Shown: one piece after another, positions 1-7,803 of the stretch
Layout of the letters: every line of letters starts with the position of its first letter
How positions within the stretch are numbered: position 1 is the first letter of the stretch
Source of the DNA: JAICND01 sp040905905
GTDB taxonomy: Bacteria; Actinomycetota; Acidimicrobiia; Spongiisociales; ZC4RG35
NCBI GenBank assembly: GCA_040905905.1
Contig: JBBDQN010000039.1
Span: 35,709 to 99,708, forward strand
Length of the DNA stretch: 64,000 nucleotides
Reading direction: 5' to 3'
The notes under the pieces: generated by a model
The model's database searches: none
What the model was told of the DNA's origin: nothing
Seen by the model: the letters and a program-made list of their open reading frames with translations, nothing else
Made by a program: the position numbers and the translations under genes

Positions 1-1
1 A

Positions 2-661
2 GAAGAGTCTGTCATCGGTGGTTTTCTCTACGTAGGACTGCTGCTGGGAGCTGTCGCCGCTCTGATCTCCCTGCTCATTCGCTTTCGCCGATCAGGTGCG
101 GTGGAACGGCAACAGATGAAATGGGTCGGATTCAGCATTGGCCTCTTCTTCACTGAGATGCTGGCGGTCGAGGTTCTTTGGATCGACGTTTTTGGGCAAA
201 CCGAGCCGCCGGGATACGGGGTCGTTCAACAGATCCTTTGGGTGGCGATTCCGACCTCCATTGCTGTTGCCATTCTTCGATATCGGCTGTACGAGATCGA
301 TCGGATCGTCTCCCGGACCGTCAGCTACGCCCTGATCGCGGTGGTCCTCGCTGCTGTGTACGCCGGTGGGGTCATTGGCCTCCAGGCGCTCATACCCGAT
401 GTCGGCGACCTGGCCATTGCCGCCTCCACACTGGCGGCGGTGGCCTTGTTTTCACCTCTGCGTCGTCGTATTCAGGGCTGGGTGGACCGTCGCTTTAACC
501 GCCGCCGCTATGACGCTGAGCGGGAGGTGGAGGCTTTCTCGTTTCGACTCCGCGATGCTGTCGACCTGGCCACGGTCACCGCCGACCTCCGCGACGTCGT
601 GACTCGTACCGTCGAACCTGTCGTTGCCACTCTGTGGCTGAGAGACACGGCACCGAGGTGA
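2..661 (+). CDS. Sensor-like multipass membrane protein, kinase-less (5' partial)
   Basis: The frame is open from the window edge, so the N terminus is missing and 219 residues are visible. The visible part has hydrophobic helices followed by a cytoplasmic tail with the motif VDRRFNRRRYDA near residue 165. That tail resembles the juxtamembrane region of actinobacterial sensor histidine kinases, but the protein ends shortly afterwards at WLRDTAPR with no dimerisation or ATPase domain. It is the first of three tandem paralogs; its last ~120 residues are nearly identical to those of the third copy. The next gene starts on its stop codon (GTGA). A membrane sensing role is inferred; no ligand or partner can be named. 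Confidence 0.75.
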   Translation, partial: EESVIGGFLYVGLLLGAVAALISLLIRFRRSGAVERQQMKWVGFSIGLFFTEMLAVEVLWIDVFGQTEPPGYGVVQQILWVAIPTSIAVAILRYRLYEIDRIVSRTVSYALIAVVLAAVYAGGVIGLQALIPDVGDLAIAASTLAAVALFSPLRRRIQGWVDRRFNRRRYDAEREVEAFSFRLRDAVDLATVTADLRDVVTRTVEPVVATLWLRDTAPR

Positions 662-1833
662 CCAGACGACGCTGGCTGCCCTGGGCAGCGTTGACCCTCG
701 CCGTCGTCGAGATCGCTGTTGCCTGGGTGCTGGTGGGCTCCGTCGATGCCGTGGCCGTGGCGGTGACGATCTACATATTGAGCACGGGATTCGCCGGTGC
801 TGTCGTTGCCTCTCGAGTGCCGCGTCATCCGGTGGGTTGGCTCCTTCTGGCCGCGTCCTTCTGCTTTGCCACCGGTGCGCTCTTGGTGATCTATGTAGAC
901 CTGTCGCTCTTTCAGCGGCCCGGGTCTATCCCGCCCAGTCACTGGTTCGTAATGCTGGGTGACGTGTTCTTCGACATCGGGCTGGGCGTCTCGTCCACCT
1001 TCGCCCTGCTTTTGTTCCCTACCGGCAGACTGCCCTCGAGACGCTGGACGCCGGTGGCGTGGGCATCGGGGATCGGGCTGCTCGGGCTGGTCATAAGCGT
1101 GCCGCTCTCGCCCGACACGTTTGAGGGTATCCCGATCCATAATCCTTTCGCGTTGCCATCCTCGCATCCGCTGCTTTTGCTGGCCGAGGGCGGGGGTTTC
1201 TATCTCTTGGCTGCTTGCGTGGTCGCCTCGGTTGCCTCCCTGGTGGTTCGGTTTCGGCGCTCGACGGGGACCGAACGCCAGCAGTTGAAATGGGTGGCCC
1301 TCAGTGTGGTAATTCTGGGCATTGGCCTGGCCGGGACAATCCTTTGGGAGTTGTTGAACGGCGCTGCTGAAGTTTCCGACAACCTTGAGAACCTGATCAT
1401 CACAATCAGTGTCAGCTTGCTCCCGGTGGCGATCGGGATCGCCATCGTGCGGTACCGGTTGTTCGACATCGACCGCATCGTCTCGCGCACAGTTTCGTAT
1501 GGGGTCGTCGTCATGGTGCTGGGGGCAACCTTCGGAGCGTTGGTATTCGTGCTGGGTGACTTGCTCCCGTTGGAAGGCCAGTTGCCCGTTGCCTCAACCA
1601 CCCTGGTGGTGGCTGCCCTGTTCAACCCACTGCGTCGGCGCGTCCAGGAGCGGGTCGACCGGCGGTTCAACCGCTCACGCTACGACGCGGCGCGGACGAT
1701 CGAGCTGTTCACACGGCGCCTCCGATCCTCTGTTGACCTGGTCGAGCTCGGCCGGGATCTCCAGACGGTCGCAGCGGCGACCATGCAGCCAGCGTCGATG
1801 TCGATGTGGCTACGGGGTCGCCATGAGCCGTAG
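658..1833 (+). CDS. Sensor-like multipass membrane protein, kinase-less
   Basis: This is the second of three tandem paralogs, 391 residues. I chose the GTG at 658 because it overlaps the upstream stop by four bases; a GTG at 634 would add eight residues. Several hydrophobic helices span the first ~290 residues. They are followed by DIDRIVSRTVSYG and VDRRFNRSRYDA, then a short tail ending WLRGRHEP. No histidine-kinase, GGDEF or GAF catalytic domain follows. It is the most divergent of the three copies. Translational coupling to both neighbours suggests the three proteins are made together and may form a complex. That is inference. Confidence 0.75.
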   Translation: MTRRRWLPWAALTLAVVEIAVAWVLVGSVDAVAVAVTIYILSTGFAGAVVASRVPRHPVGWLLLAASFCFATGALLVIYVDLSLFQRPGSIPPSHWFVMLGDVFFDIGLGVSSTFALLLFPTGRLPSRRWTPVAWASGIGLLGLVISVPLSPDTFEGIPIHNPFALPSSHPLLLLAEGGGFYLLAACVVASVASLVVRFRRSTGTERQQLKWVALSVVILGIGLAGTILWELLNGAAEVSDNLENLIITISVSLLPVAIGIAIVRYRLFDIDRIVSRTVSYGVVVMVLGATFGALVFVLGDLLPLEGQLPVASTTLVVAALFNPLRRRVQERVDRRFNRSRYDAARTIELFTRRLRSSVDLVELGRDLQTVAAATMQPASMSMWLRGRHEP

Positions 1834-3031
1834 GACCGCTTCGATTCTGGGTTGGGCGATGTGGCTCCTCGGTGTTGCAGCGATTGTGGCAGGAGCGCTG
1901 TTGTCGAACCGCAACGCTCCGATCTCGACCACTCAGGCCCCCGAGTCAGTGATCGAGGGCGCGATATGGGTCTCCGGCTGGGTCGGCTTTGGCTTGGTGG
2001 GGGCGATGCTGGTGACCAGCCGACCCAAGAACCGGGTCGGATGGATCCTGTGTGGAATCACATTCTGCTTGGGGGTGTCTCTCTTTTTGTCGGCCTACGC
2101 TCGGTACGCCCTTGTGACCCAGCCCGGTTCTCTCCCCTTGGGATCGGCGGCGGCGTGGTTGGCGACCTGGACGTTCCAGCCTCTCATATTTTTGGTCCTG
2201 GCCTTGGTGGTCCTCTTTCCCGGCGGATCGGCGAAGACACGGCTCGGCAGGTGGGCAATTCGACTGCTCGTCCTGCTGGCGGCATTGCAAATGGTCGCAT
2301 ACGCGATCCGCCCCGGTCCGATTGAGGGTGACACGCCGCCTAACAACCCTCTCGGCATACCGGGCACCAAAGCGTTTCTCGACCCAGCGATCGAGACAGT
2401 GGCGACCTTGTTCGGGGTCGTCGCCCTCGTCGCCTTGGTCGACATCATCCTTCGCTACCGCAGGTCACGCGGGGTAGAGCGACAACAATTCCGCTGGTTC
2501 GTGGCGGCCGTCGCTGCGTTTCCGTTGCTCTTTTTCGCTGCCCTCGCTTTGGAGGAGCTGGTCCTCGGTTACGAGGGCTTCGATCCCGTGGTGGTTGTCT
2601 TCGCCCTCTGGGGCAACGGCACCGCCACTGCCATCGGCTTGGCCGTTGCCCGGCATGGGCTCTACGAGATCGACCGGATCATTTCCCGCACTGTCAGCTA
2701 CGCCTTGATCGCCATCGTCCTCGGTGCTGTCTACGCCGGTGGGGTCCTCGGCCTGCAGACGCTTATCCCCGACGTCGGCGACCTTGCCATCGCTGCCTCC
2801 ACCCTGGCGGCCGTGGCCTTGTTCTCGCCGCTCCGCAGACGAGTCCAGAGCTGGGTGGACCGGCGGTTCAACCGGCGCCGCTACGACGCAGAAAAGGTGG
2901 TGGAAGCCTTCTCCTCCCGGCTGCGAAACGCGGTCGATCTGGCGACGGTGACCGGAGACCTCCGGAGCGTGGTCACTGAGACCGTCGAACCCGCCACCGC
3001 CTCGGTGTGGCTCAGGGAACGACTGCGCTGA
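1823..3031 (+). CDS. Sensor-like multipass membrane protein, kinase-less
   Basis: This is the third tandem paralog, 402 residues, starting at ATG 1823 and overlapping the previous gene by 11 bases. An N-terminal hydrophobic helix (ILGWAMWLLGVAAIVAGALL) is followed by further membrane helices, then EIDRIISRTVSYALIAIV and VDRRFNRRRYDAEK, and the protein ends at WLRERLR. The same arrangement occurs in the membrane part of some actinobacterial histidine kinases, but the catalytic half is absent. The C-terminal ~120 residues almost match the first paralog, which points to recent duplication or gene conversion. The exact molecular function is unknown. Confidence 0.75.
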   Translation: MSRRTASILGWAMWLLGVAAIVAGALLSNRNAPISTTQAPESVIEGAIWVSGWVGFGLVGAMLVTSRPKNRVGWILCGITFCLGVSLFLSAYARYALVTQPGSLPLGSAAAWLATWTFQPLIFLVLALVVLFPGGSAKTRLGRWAIRLLVLLAALQMVAYAIRPGPIEGDTPPNNPLGIPGTKAFLDPAIETVATLFGVVALVALVDIILRYRRSRGVERQQFRWFVAAVAAFPLLFFAALALEELVLGYEGFDPVVVVFALWGNGTATAIGLAVARHGLYEIDRIISRTVSYALIAIVLGAVYAGGVLGLQTLIPDVGDLAIAASTLAAVALFSPLRRRVQSWVDRRFNRRRYDAEKVVEAFSSRLRNAVDLATVTGDLRSVVTETVEPATASVWLRERLR

Positions 3032-3055
3032 TCGGCCGCCCAGATCGTCGCGGAA

Positions 3056-4897
3056 CTATGGGAGGGGGAGGTCGCGCTCGGTGAGGACCACGATCTCGAC
3101 CCGCCTGTTGAGCTGACGCCCGTCGGGGTTGTCTTGTCCATCCGCCGTGGCGTTGGGAGCGATGGGCTCGTCGGCGCCGCGGCCTTCGGCGGTGAGCCGA
3201 TCGCCGGGGATTCCGTTGTTCGTCGTGAGGGCGTTGACCACGCTTTGCGCGCGCTCCTCGGATAGGCGCTGGTTGTAGGAGGAGCTGCCGATGGAGTCGG
3301 TGTGGCCGATGACAATGACCTGGTCGCCTTCGAAGTAACGAAGGACATCGGCGATGAGAGCGAGTGCCTGGGCGGCGTCGGGTCTGAGGTCTCGGCTGTT
3401 GAAGTCGAACAGGATGCTGTCGGGGAGGGTGAGCCGGAAGCCACCCGCGACTTCGGTTGCTCCAAATTGAGTGAGGGTCTGGGTGATCTGCTCAACCTCG
3501 GAACTGGCCAGGACATCGTCGACGAGCCGGCTGCGAGCACTCACCGCAAACACCTTGGCCTCGATCGGCGGTGCGGCCGTGGTCGGTCGATCAAAGACGA
3601 ACGGCCCGATGCTGATTGACGGATTCTGACTGGTGGGGTCGTCGGGTGAGCCGCCGCCATTGAACGCCAGCGTGATCTGTGTGGCCGGGTCCGCGATGCG
3701 ACCGGAAAAGGCGAACGTGCCTTCGATGGTTGTGCCGGCGTCGAGGGTGAGCCGCGGATTGTTGCTGGGAGCCACCAGGGGATAGACATGGTCAGTGTCG
3801 TCGATCAAATAGGTGGGGAGGGCTGCCAACGCCACCGCGGCACTGCCGCTGTTGACGACGACGAGCTCGGCGCTGATGCCGTCGTAGCTGAACACGATCG
3901 CCGCCAATTCGACCCTGACGCCGCTGGGATGGTCGGCCGCGCCTTGCGCTTCGAGACGGTTGGGGAGCGGGGAGACAGCTAAGTCGCCTGTCAGCGGAAT
4001 CTCTTCAGCAACCAGCCTCGGATAGATGATGTTCTGATCGCCCGTGTTGCCGCCGATGCCCGCGTTGAGGCCCAGGCCCAGACTGGTGGCAGCAGGATGG
4101 ATGCGTCCGGCGAAGGAGAGGACGCCGCTCCGAGCAGAGCCGGCCGGGATAACAATCGAACTAACCCGCTCGGGAAGTACGAGGGGGTAACGGTTCTCGA
4201 GATCGTCGATCAACAGGCTGGGGGCGATGGAGGGGGCGATGGAGGCATCAGTCTGGCCCGGATTGGCAATGCGAACCCAAACACCGATCCGGTTTTCGGT
4301 GAAGTTGACACCTTCGATCTGAAGGTCCACCCCACTTGGAGCGGCGGCGGAGCGCCGCACCGGTACCGGATCAGGAAGGGCAGGTCTGCTGACTTGCGCA
4401 TCGAGCGCAATCGGACCCAGAGCTACTGCTGGTGAACTGGTTGAGGCGTCTGCCGTTGAAGATCCCTGGCCGGAGTTGATTATCAGAGTGACTGCCGATG
4501 GGCTTCCAAGGTCAGTGAAGCGCAGCGCAAACGCCACTTCGCTGCCCGGTGGGATGGGCCGGTCGGGAAGCCCCTCGACAAGGCGGGCGACGTCTCCGGT
4601 GTCGGCTCTGAGTTCCGTGACTCCCCGATCGATGCTGATTCCGAAAGGAGAGCCGTTGGTGAGACTGACGGATACGACCACCGAATCGGCCAGTAACTCG
4701 ACCCGGTCGACTCGCAACTGGGTGCCGTTGGGGTGGGTGGCGACAGCAAGCATCTCATAGACCTGGGACCCGGTCGACTCCCCCAACGGAGTGGTTGGCG
4801 TCGCGGTGACAGGGCTAGTGGTGGTTGTCGCGGCTGGCGTTTGGCAGGCTGTTACAACCACCAAAAGAAGGAGTCCTCGAGTCAGGCGACGGGGCAT
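3056..4897 (-). CDS. OmpA-family lipoprotein
   Basis: A 613-residue secreted lipoprotein. The N terminus has basic residues, a hydrophobic stretch and the lipobox VTAC with Cys at about residue 18, then a Thr/Pro-rich linker. Residues ~45-450 contain three similar beta-rich segments with recurring DLENRYPLV or DTDHVYPLV motifs, suggesting tandem Ig-like repeats. The C-terminal ~140 residues form an OmpA peptidoglycan-binding domain, with ILFDFNSRDLRPDA, VIGHTDSIGSSSYNQRLSEERA and NRRVEIVV. In actinobacteria such proteins anchor at the membrane and bind peptidoglycan. It is separated from the upstream LCP gene by a palindromic repeat, so co-transcription is uncertain. Confidence 0.85.
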   Translation of the reverse strand: MPRRLTRGLLLLVVVTACQTPAATTTTSPVTATPTTPLGESTGSQVYEMLAVATHPNGTQLRVDRVELLADSVVVSVSLTNGSPFGISIDRGVTELRADTGDVARLVEGLPDRPIPPGSEVAFALRFTDLGSPSAVTLIINSGQGSSTADASTSSPAVALGPIALDAQVSRPALPDPVPVRRSAAAPSGVDLQIEGVNFTENRIGVWVRIANPGQTDASIAPSIAPSLLIDDLENRYPLVLPERVSSIVIPAGSARSGVLSFAGRIHPAATSLGLGLNAGIGGNTGDQNIIYPRLVAEEIPLTGDLAVSPLPNRLEAQGAADHPSGVRVELAAIVFSYDGISAELVVVNSGSAAVALAALPTYLIDDTDHVYPLVAPSNNPRLTLDAGTTIEGTFAFSGRIADPATQITLAFNGGGSPDDPTSQNPSISIGPFVFDRPTTAAPPIEAKVFAVSARSRLVDDVLASSEVEQITQTLTQFGATEVAGGFRLTLPDSILFDFNSRDLRPDAAQALALIADVLRYFEGDQVIVIGHTDSIGSSSYNQRLSEERAQSVVNALTTNNGIPGDRLTAEGRGADEPIAPNATADGQDNPDGRQLNRRVEIVVLTERDLPLP

Positions 4898-4965
4898 ATT
4901 TCGGCGAAGGCGGGCATCCCAACCGTATCGGCACGTGCTAGATGTGGCTGAGCATGGTATTCAGC

Positions 4966-5018
4966 CCGTTCATGCGTAGAAACGGGCCCGAAACCGGCGA
5001 GGATGTACGCAGGAACGG
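4966..5018 (+). repeat. Compound palindromic element, copy A
   Basis: Arms CCGTTCATGCGTA (4966-4978) and TACGCAGGAACGG (5006-5018) pair with one mismatch. The centre keeps the family pattern GAAAC, then a G/C-rich inner section with an A-rich loop, then GGAT. It lies 14 bases downstream of the stop of the LCP gene (minus strand). It is the most diverged of the four copies in the window. No U-run follows, so it is not a classic intrinsic terminator. Confidence 0.8.
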
Positions 5019-5031
5019 AGTCGGAGGGACT

Positions 5032-6513
5032 TCACGGGTCGAGCGTGTCCTGGCAGTTGGTGTCGAGTCCGGTCAGGCCAAGCTCCTCCCGGGCTGTTTC
5101 CGGATCGTTGAGGAGAAGCTGGGCGTCGGCCCTGATGCGATCGAGGTCGTAGTAGCGGATGCCGCTCACGGGTGCATCGATCTCGTAGCTGGTGTCGATC
5201 GGCAACGTGGTGAAGTTCTCGGTGTCCAGATTGGGGAGCATGTCGACGAAGTCGACCAGGCGATCCTGGGGGATGTCGGTTAGGACGTTGTCTTTGATGG
5301 CGCTCGCGATCTGCTCGAAGTTGAGCACCAGGGTGAGGGGGTTGGACTGCTCGATCAATGCGGACATCACACAGCGCTGCCGGTGCATCCGCGCGAACTC
5401 GTGGGATTGCGACCGGATGCGAGCGTAGGCAAGGGCGTGGTAGCCGTCCAGAAGCTGACGCCCCTCCTCGATCACCATGGTGGTGCGGGTGGCGGCGTTA
5501 TGGTCGTCAGCGGTGTCGTAATTACGGTCGACGATTCTCCGCGGCACGTCGATGGTGACCCCTCCAAACGCGTCCACCAGGTCGATGAAGCCTCCGACGG
5601 TGATCAGCGCGTAGTAGTGGATCGGTATGTCGAACAACCCGCCCAGGGCCGTCTTGACCGCGTTCTCCCCGGGGCGGCCCGGTCCCGGATATAGCTCGGG
5701 GGCAATGTCTTCGGCCCGTCGCCACACGTGTCCGATCCAGTCCCAATCATCGAGACTCGGCGGCACCCCGTACCCCTCCGGCATCTCGAAGTTGGAGAGG
5801 AACCGTGGCACCGGTAGCAGGGCGACGTCGTATGGAGGTGACGGGTTGATGCTGACGACGATCATGATGTCGGTGCGGTGGCCTAGATAGCCCCGGCTAC
5901 CGGGGTCGAGATCCTCCTGATCGGGCCGCATGTCAGACCCGAGAAGAGCGATATTGAGCCGTTCCACCCCATCCCAGATCGTCGGCGCGAGAGTCGTGGT
6001 GGTTAGAGCGACGGTCGTGCTCGACCCCGGAGAACTGGTGGTCGGTGAGGGTTGGGTAGTTGTCGTGGGGTCAGCGGCCACCGGCGGTGCGAACACCGTC
6101 GTAATCAGGTCGTACTGGATCCATGCCAGGTAGCCGAACCCGAGGTGTGGGACAACCAGCAGGGCCGAGGCAACGACCATCCTTCCCGCCATGGCCGCTC
6201 CCGTGTCGCGCACTGGTGCGGCGGTATATGCGCCCGATACGGCCAGGGTTCGATAGATCAACAGCACCGCGTTGAACACCATCAGCGCCAACAACGATTC
6301 GGGACTTACCCACATCCGCAGTGCCTCGATCTGAAACCGCGCCACCACCAACACGAGCGATGCCATCAAAATCAGATCAATTACGAAGAGCGGATAGGCG
6401 ACCATCCGCCGGCCCGTGTATGCCTGGCCCCAGCCGGGGATCACTGCCGAGAGGAGGGCCGCGATGGAAGCACGATGTGCTGAGGTCCCGTTTCTATCTG
6501 ATTGGGACCCCAT
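5032..6513 (-). CDS. LytR-CpsA-Psr (LCP) family cell-wall glycopolymer ligase
   Basis: 493 residues from ATG 6513; the frame stays open to 6684, but the extra 57 residues look non-coding. An N-terminal segment with LSAVIPGWGQAYTGRR and about four membrane helices precedes a Thr/Pro-rich linker. The LCP catalytic domain follows, with ALLGSDMRP, GHRTDIMIVVSINP, DAFGGVTIDVP and YHALAYARIRSQSHEFARMHRQ, including the Arg and Asp residues that bind the polyprenyl pyrophosphate substrate. LCP enzymes transfer teichoic-acid-like or arabinogalactan-like polymers to peptidoglycan outside the membrane. The membrane segment carrying the PGWGQ motif is an unusual N-terminal addition. The linker shows a run of S/T/P residues typical of this genome. 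Confidence 0.85.
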   Translation of the reverse strand: MGSQSDRNGTSAHRASIAALLSAVIPGWGQAYTGRRMVAYPLFVIDLILMASLVLVVARFQIEALRMWVSPESLLALMVFNAVLLIYRTLAVSGAYTAAPVRDTGAAMAGRMVVASALLVVPHLGFGYLAWIQYDLITTVFAPPVAADPTTTTQPSPTTSSPGSSTTVALTTTTLAPTIWDGVERLNIALLGSDMRPDQEDLDPGSRGYLGHRTDIMIVVSINPSPPYDVALLPVPRFLSNFEMPEGYGVPPSLDDWDWIGHVWRRAEDIAPELYPGPGRPGENAVKTALGGLFDIPIHYYALITVGGFIDLVDAFGGVTIDVPRRIVDRNYDTADDHNAATRTTMVIEEGRQLLDGYHALAYARIRSQSHEFARMHRQRCVMSALIEQSNPLTLVLNFEQIASAIKDNVLTDIPQDRLVDFVDMLPNLDTENFTTLPIDTSYEIDAPVSGIRYYDLDRIRADAQLLLNDPETAREELGLTGLDTNCQDTLDP

Positions 6514-6706
6514 CGCCAGCAGAATTAAACAACCCGGCCCAACGCTGCTCGTACACGTGCTCCCGCAATCGTTCCGGATCGAGACCGATCCATTCCAATA
6601 GTCGGGGCGCCGGCGCGAGAGCCCGGACAGGACCGGCACCGTTTCATCTCTCCGCGAGAGCTGATCGATCACAACGCGGATCACGTATTCCCGACAGCAG
6701 CGCGCA

Positions 6707-7114
6707 CTAGCCGGGATGGTCTCCCAACCGGGTAAACCCTGACAGGTGTTGAGACATGACGTTCAACGTCTCCTCCTGTCCGGCGGCCTGTCTGAACTGG
6801 TCGATCATCTCGAGCACGGCTGGAGAAGGTGTCCCGAAGATCCAGGTGCTCTCAGTCGCCTCCAGATACTGGTAGGACTGGGCGATGTGCTCCCCGGCGA
6901 CCTTCATGTGGAACTCAAAGGAGTCGGCGTCCGGATGCATCTGGACCACAGCAATCCTGGTCCCCTCCTCGTTGATGTAGAAATTGAATCCGAGGAGGCG
7001 AGGCTCGTTCTTCTCGATGAAGTCTGGTAGCTCCTTCAGGATCTGCTTGAGTTCCTCCGCCTTCCCGTCCTTGATCTTGTGGACGCCGATCCAGGTGAAC
7101 GGCTGGGTCATCAT
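6707..7114 (-). CDS. Small dimeric alpha/beta-barrel-like protein
   Basis: 135 residues, with a strong ribosome-binding site (GGAGG, four bases before the ATG). The pattern WIGVHKIKDGKAEELKQILKELPDFIEKNEPRLLGFNFYINEEGT suggests an antibiotic-monooxygenase-like ferredoxin fold. Such folds act as dimers in quinone or heme-related oxidation, but no catalytic residues can be assigned. It is a clear paralog of the protein at 60613-61005: both share the EPRL..FYxNExGT and IHPD or MHPD signatures and similar length. It sits between the LCP gene and a methyltransferase gene, all on the minus strand. Function unknown. Confidence 0.75.
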   Translation of the reverse strand: MMTQPFTWIGVHKIKDGKAEELKQILKELPDFIEKNEPRLLGFNFYINEEGTRIAVVQMHPDADSFEFHMKVAGEHIAQSYQYLEATESTWIFGTPSPAVLEMIDQFRQAAGQEETLNVMSQHLSGFTRLGDHPG

Positions 7115-7195
7115 GGTCCTCCTTCTCGATTGCGTTGTCGGTTCTCTGCGGTGGAGAGTTGGCTTACGGACCGCCTTGGGTCAGAGCTTCAGCGC

Positions 7196-7681
7196 CTAGC
7201 GCCACCGAGGAACCCTCCTCTTGTAGCTGGTGTACTCGTCGCCAAACCGTTGCTCCAGGAAGCGCTCTTCGCGACTGATCACTCCAAAGCGTAGGTAGAG
7301 GATCAGCAGCGGGACTCCGAGCAGGGCCCATGCCGCATTCAGGGCCACTACCGCGCCTAGGTGGATCAGTACCAGGCTGAGAAACATCGGGTTGCGGGTC
7401 CGGGCGTAGGGCCCGTCCTGGACGATGACCGATGTGGGCTCGGCATACCGTTCGTCCGTGCCAACAGCGTGGAAACTCTTCAATGCTGTCGCCGCCAGTG
7501 CCACTCCCACGGCGACCAGCGGAAGGCCCACGAGCAACTGGATCCAGCCTTCGGGTAGTAGCCGTGTTGGGAAGGCAAAGTGGACACCCAAGCCCACGCC
7601 GATCAGCAGGACCGCCACCAAAGGAGGCGGGATTCCAAGCGGCGGCTTCACCATGGTCTTCACATCCACAGGCGATTTCAT
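7196..7681 (-). CDS. Isoprenylcysteine carboxyl methyltransferase / PEMT-like membrane protein
   Basis: 161 residues from ATG 7681, chosen for the AAGGAGG site 9 bases upstream; a start at 7726 is possible but lacks this. Four hydrophobic helices are followed by the family signature GPYARTRNPMFLSL and the C-terminal EERFLEQRFGDEYTSYKRRVPRW. These motifs bind S-adenosylmethionine in integral-membrane methyltransferases of the ICMT/PEMT superfamily. Bacterial members methylate varied small or lipid substrates, so the substrate here is open. Confidence 0.8.
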   Translation of the reverse strand: MKSPVDVKTMVKPPLGIPPPLVAVLLIGVGLGVHFAFPTRLLPEGWIQLLVGLPLVAVGVALAATALKSFHAVGTDERYAEPTSVIVQDGPYARTRNPMFLSLVLIHLGAVVALNAAWALLGVPLLILYLRFGVISREERFLEQRFGDEYTSYKRRVPRWR

Positions 7682-7803
7682 CTGCAGTCTCCTCCTTGCT
7701 ATTCCGACGAGGTTCGGAGACGGCACTAACGAATCGCTAATGAAGCCCTGCCTCCGAGGGCGATTCCGCGCCCTGGTACGGTGACCACGGAAGGAGGGCC
7801 GGG

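Noticed and set aside
508..1167. Long minus-strand open frame opposite the membrane-protein genes
   Set aside because: Arg/His/Gly-rich translation typical of antisense frames in high-GC genes; no family resemblance.
6514..6684. N-terminal extension of the LCP protein
   Set aside because: The added residues are Cys/Arg-rich with no signal or motif; the ATG at 6513 precedes a sensible cytoplasmic N terminus and first membrane helix.
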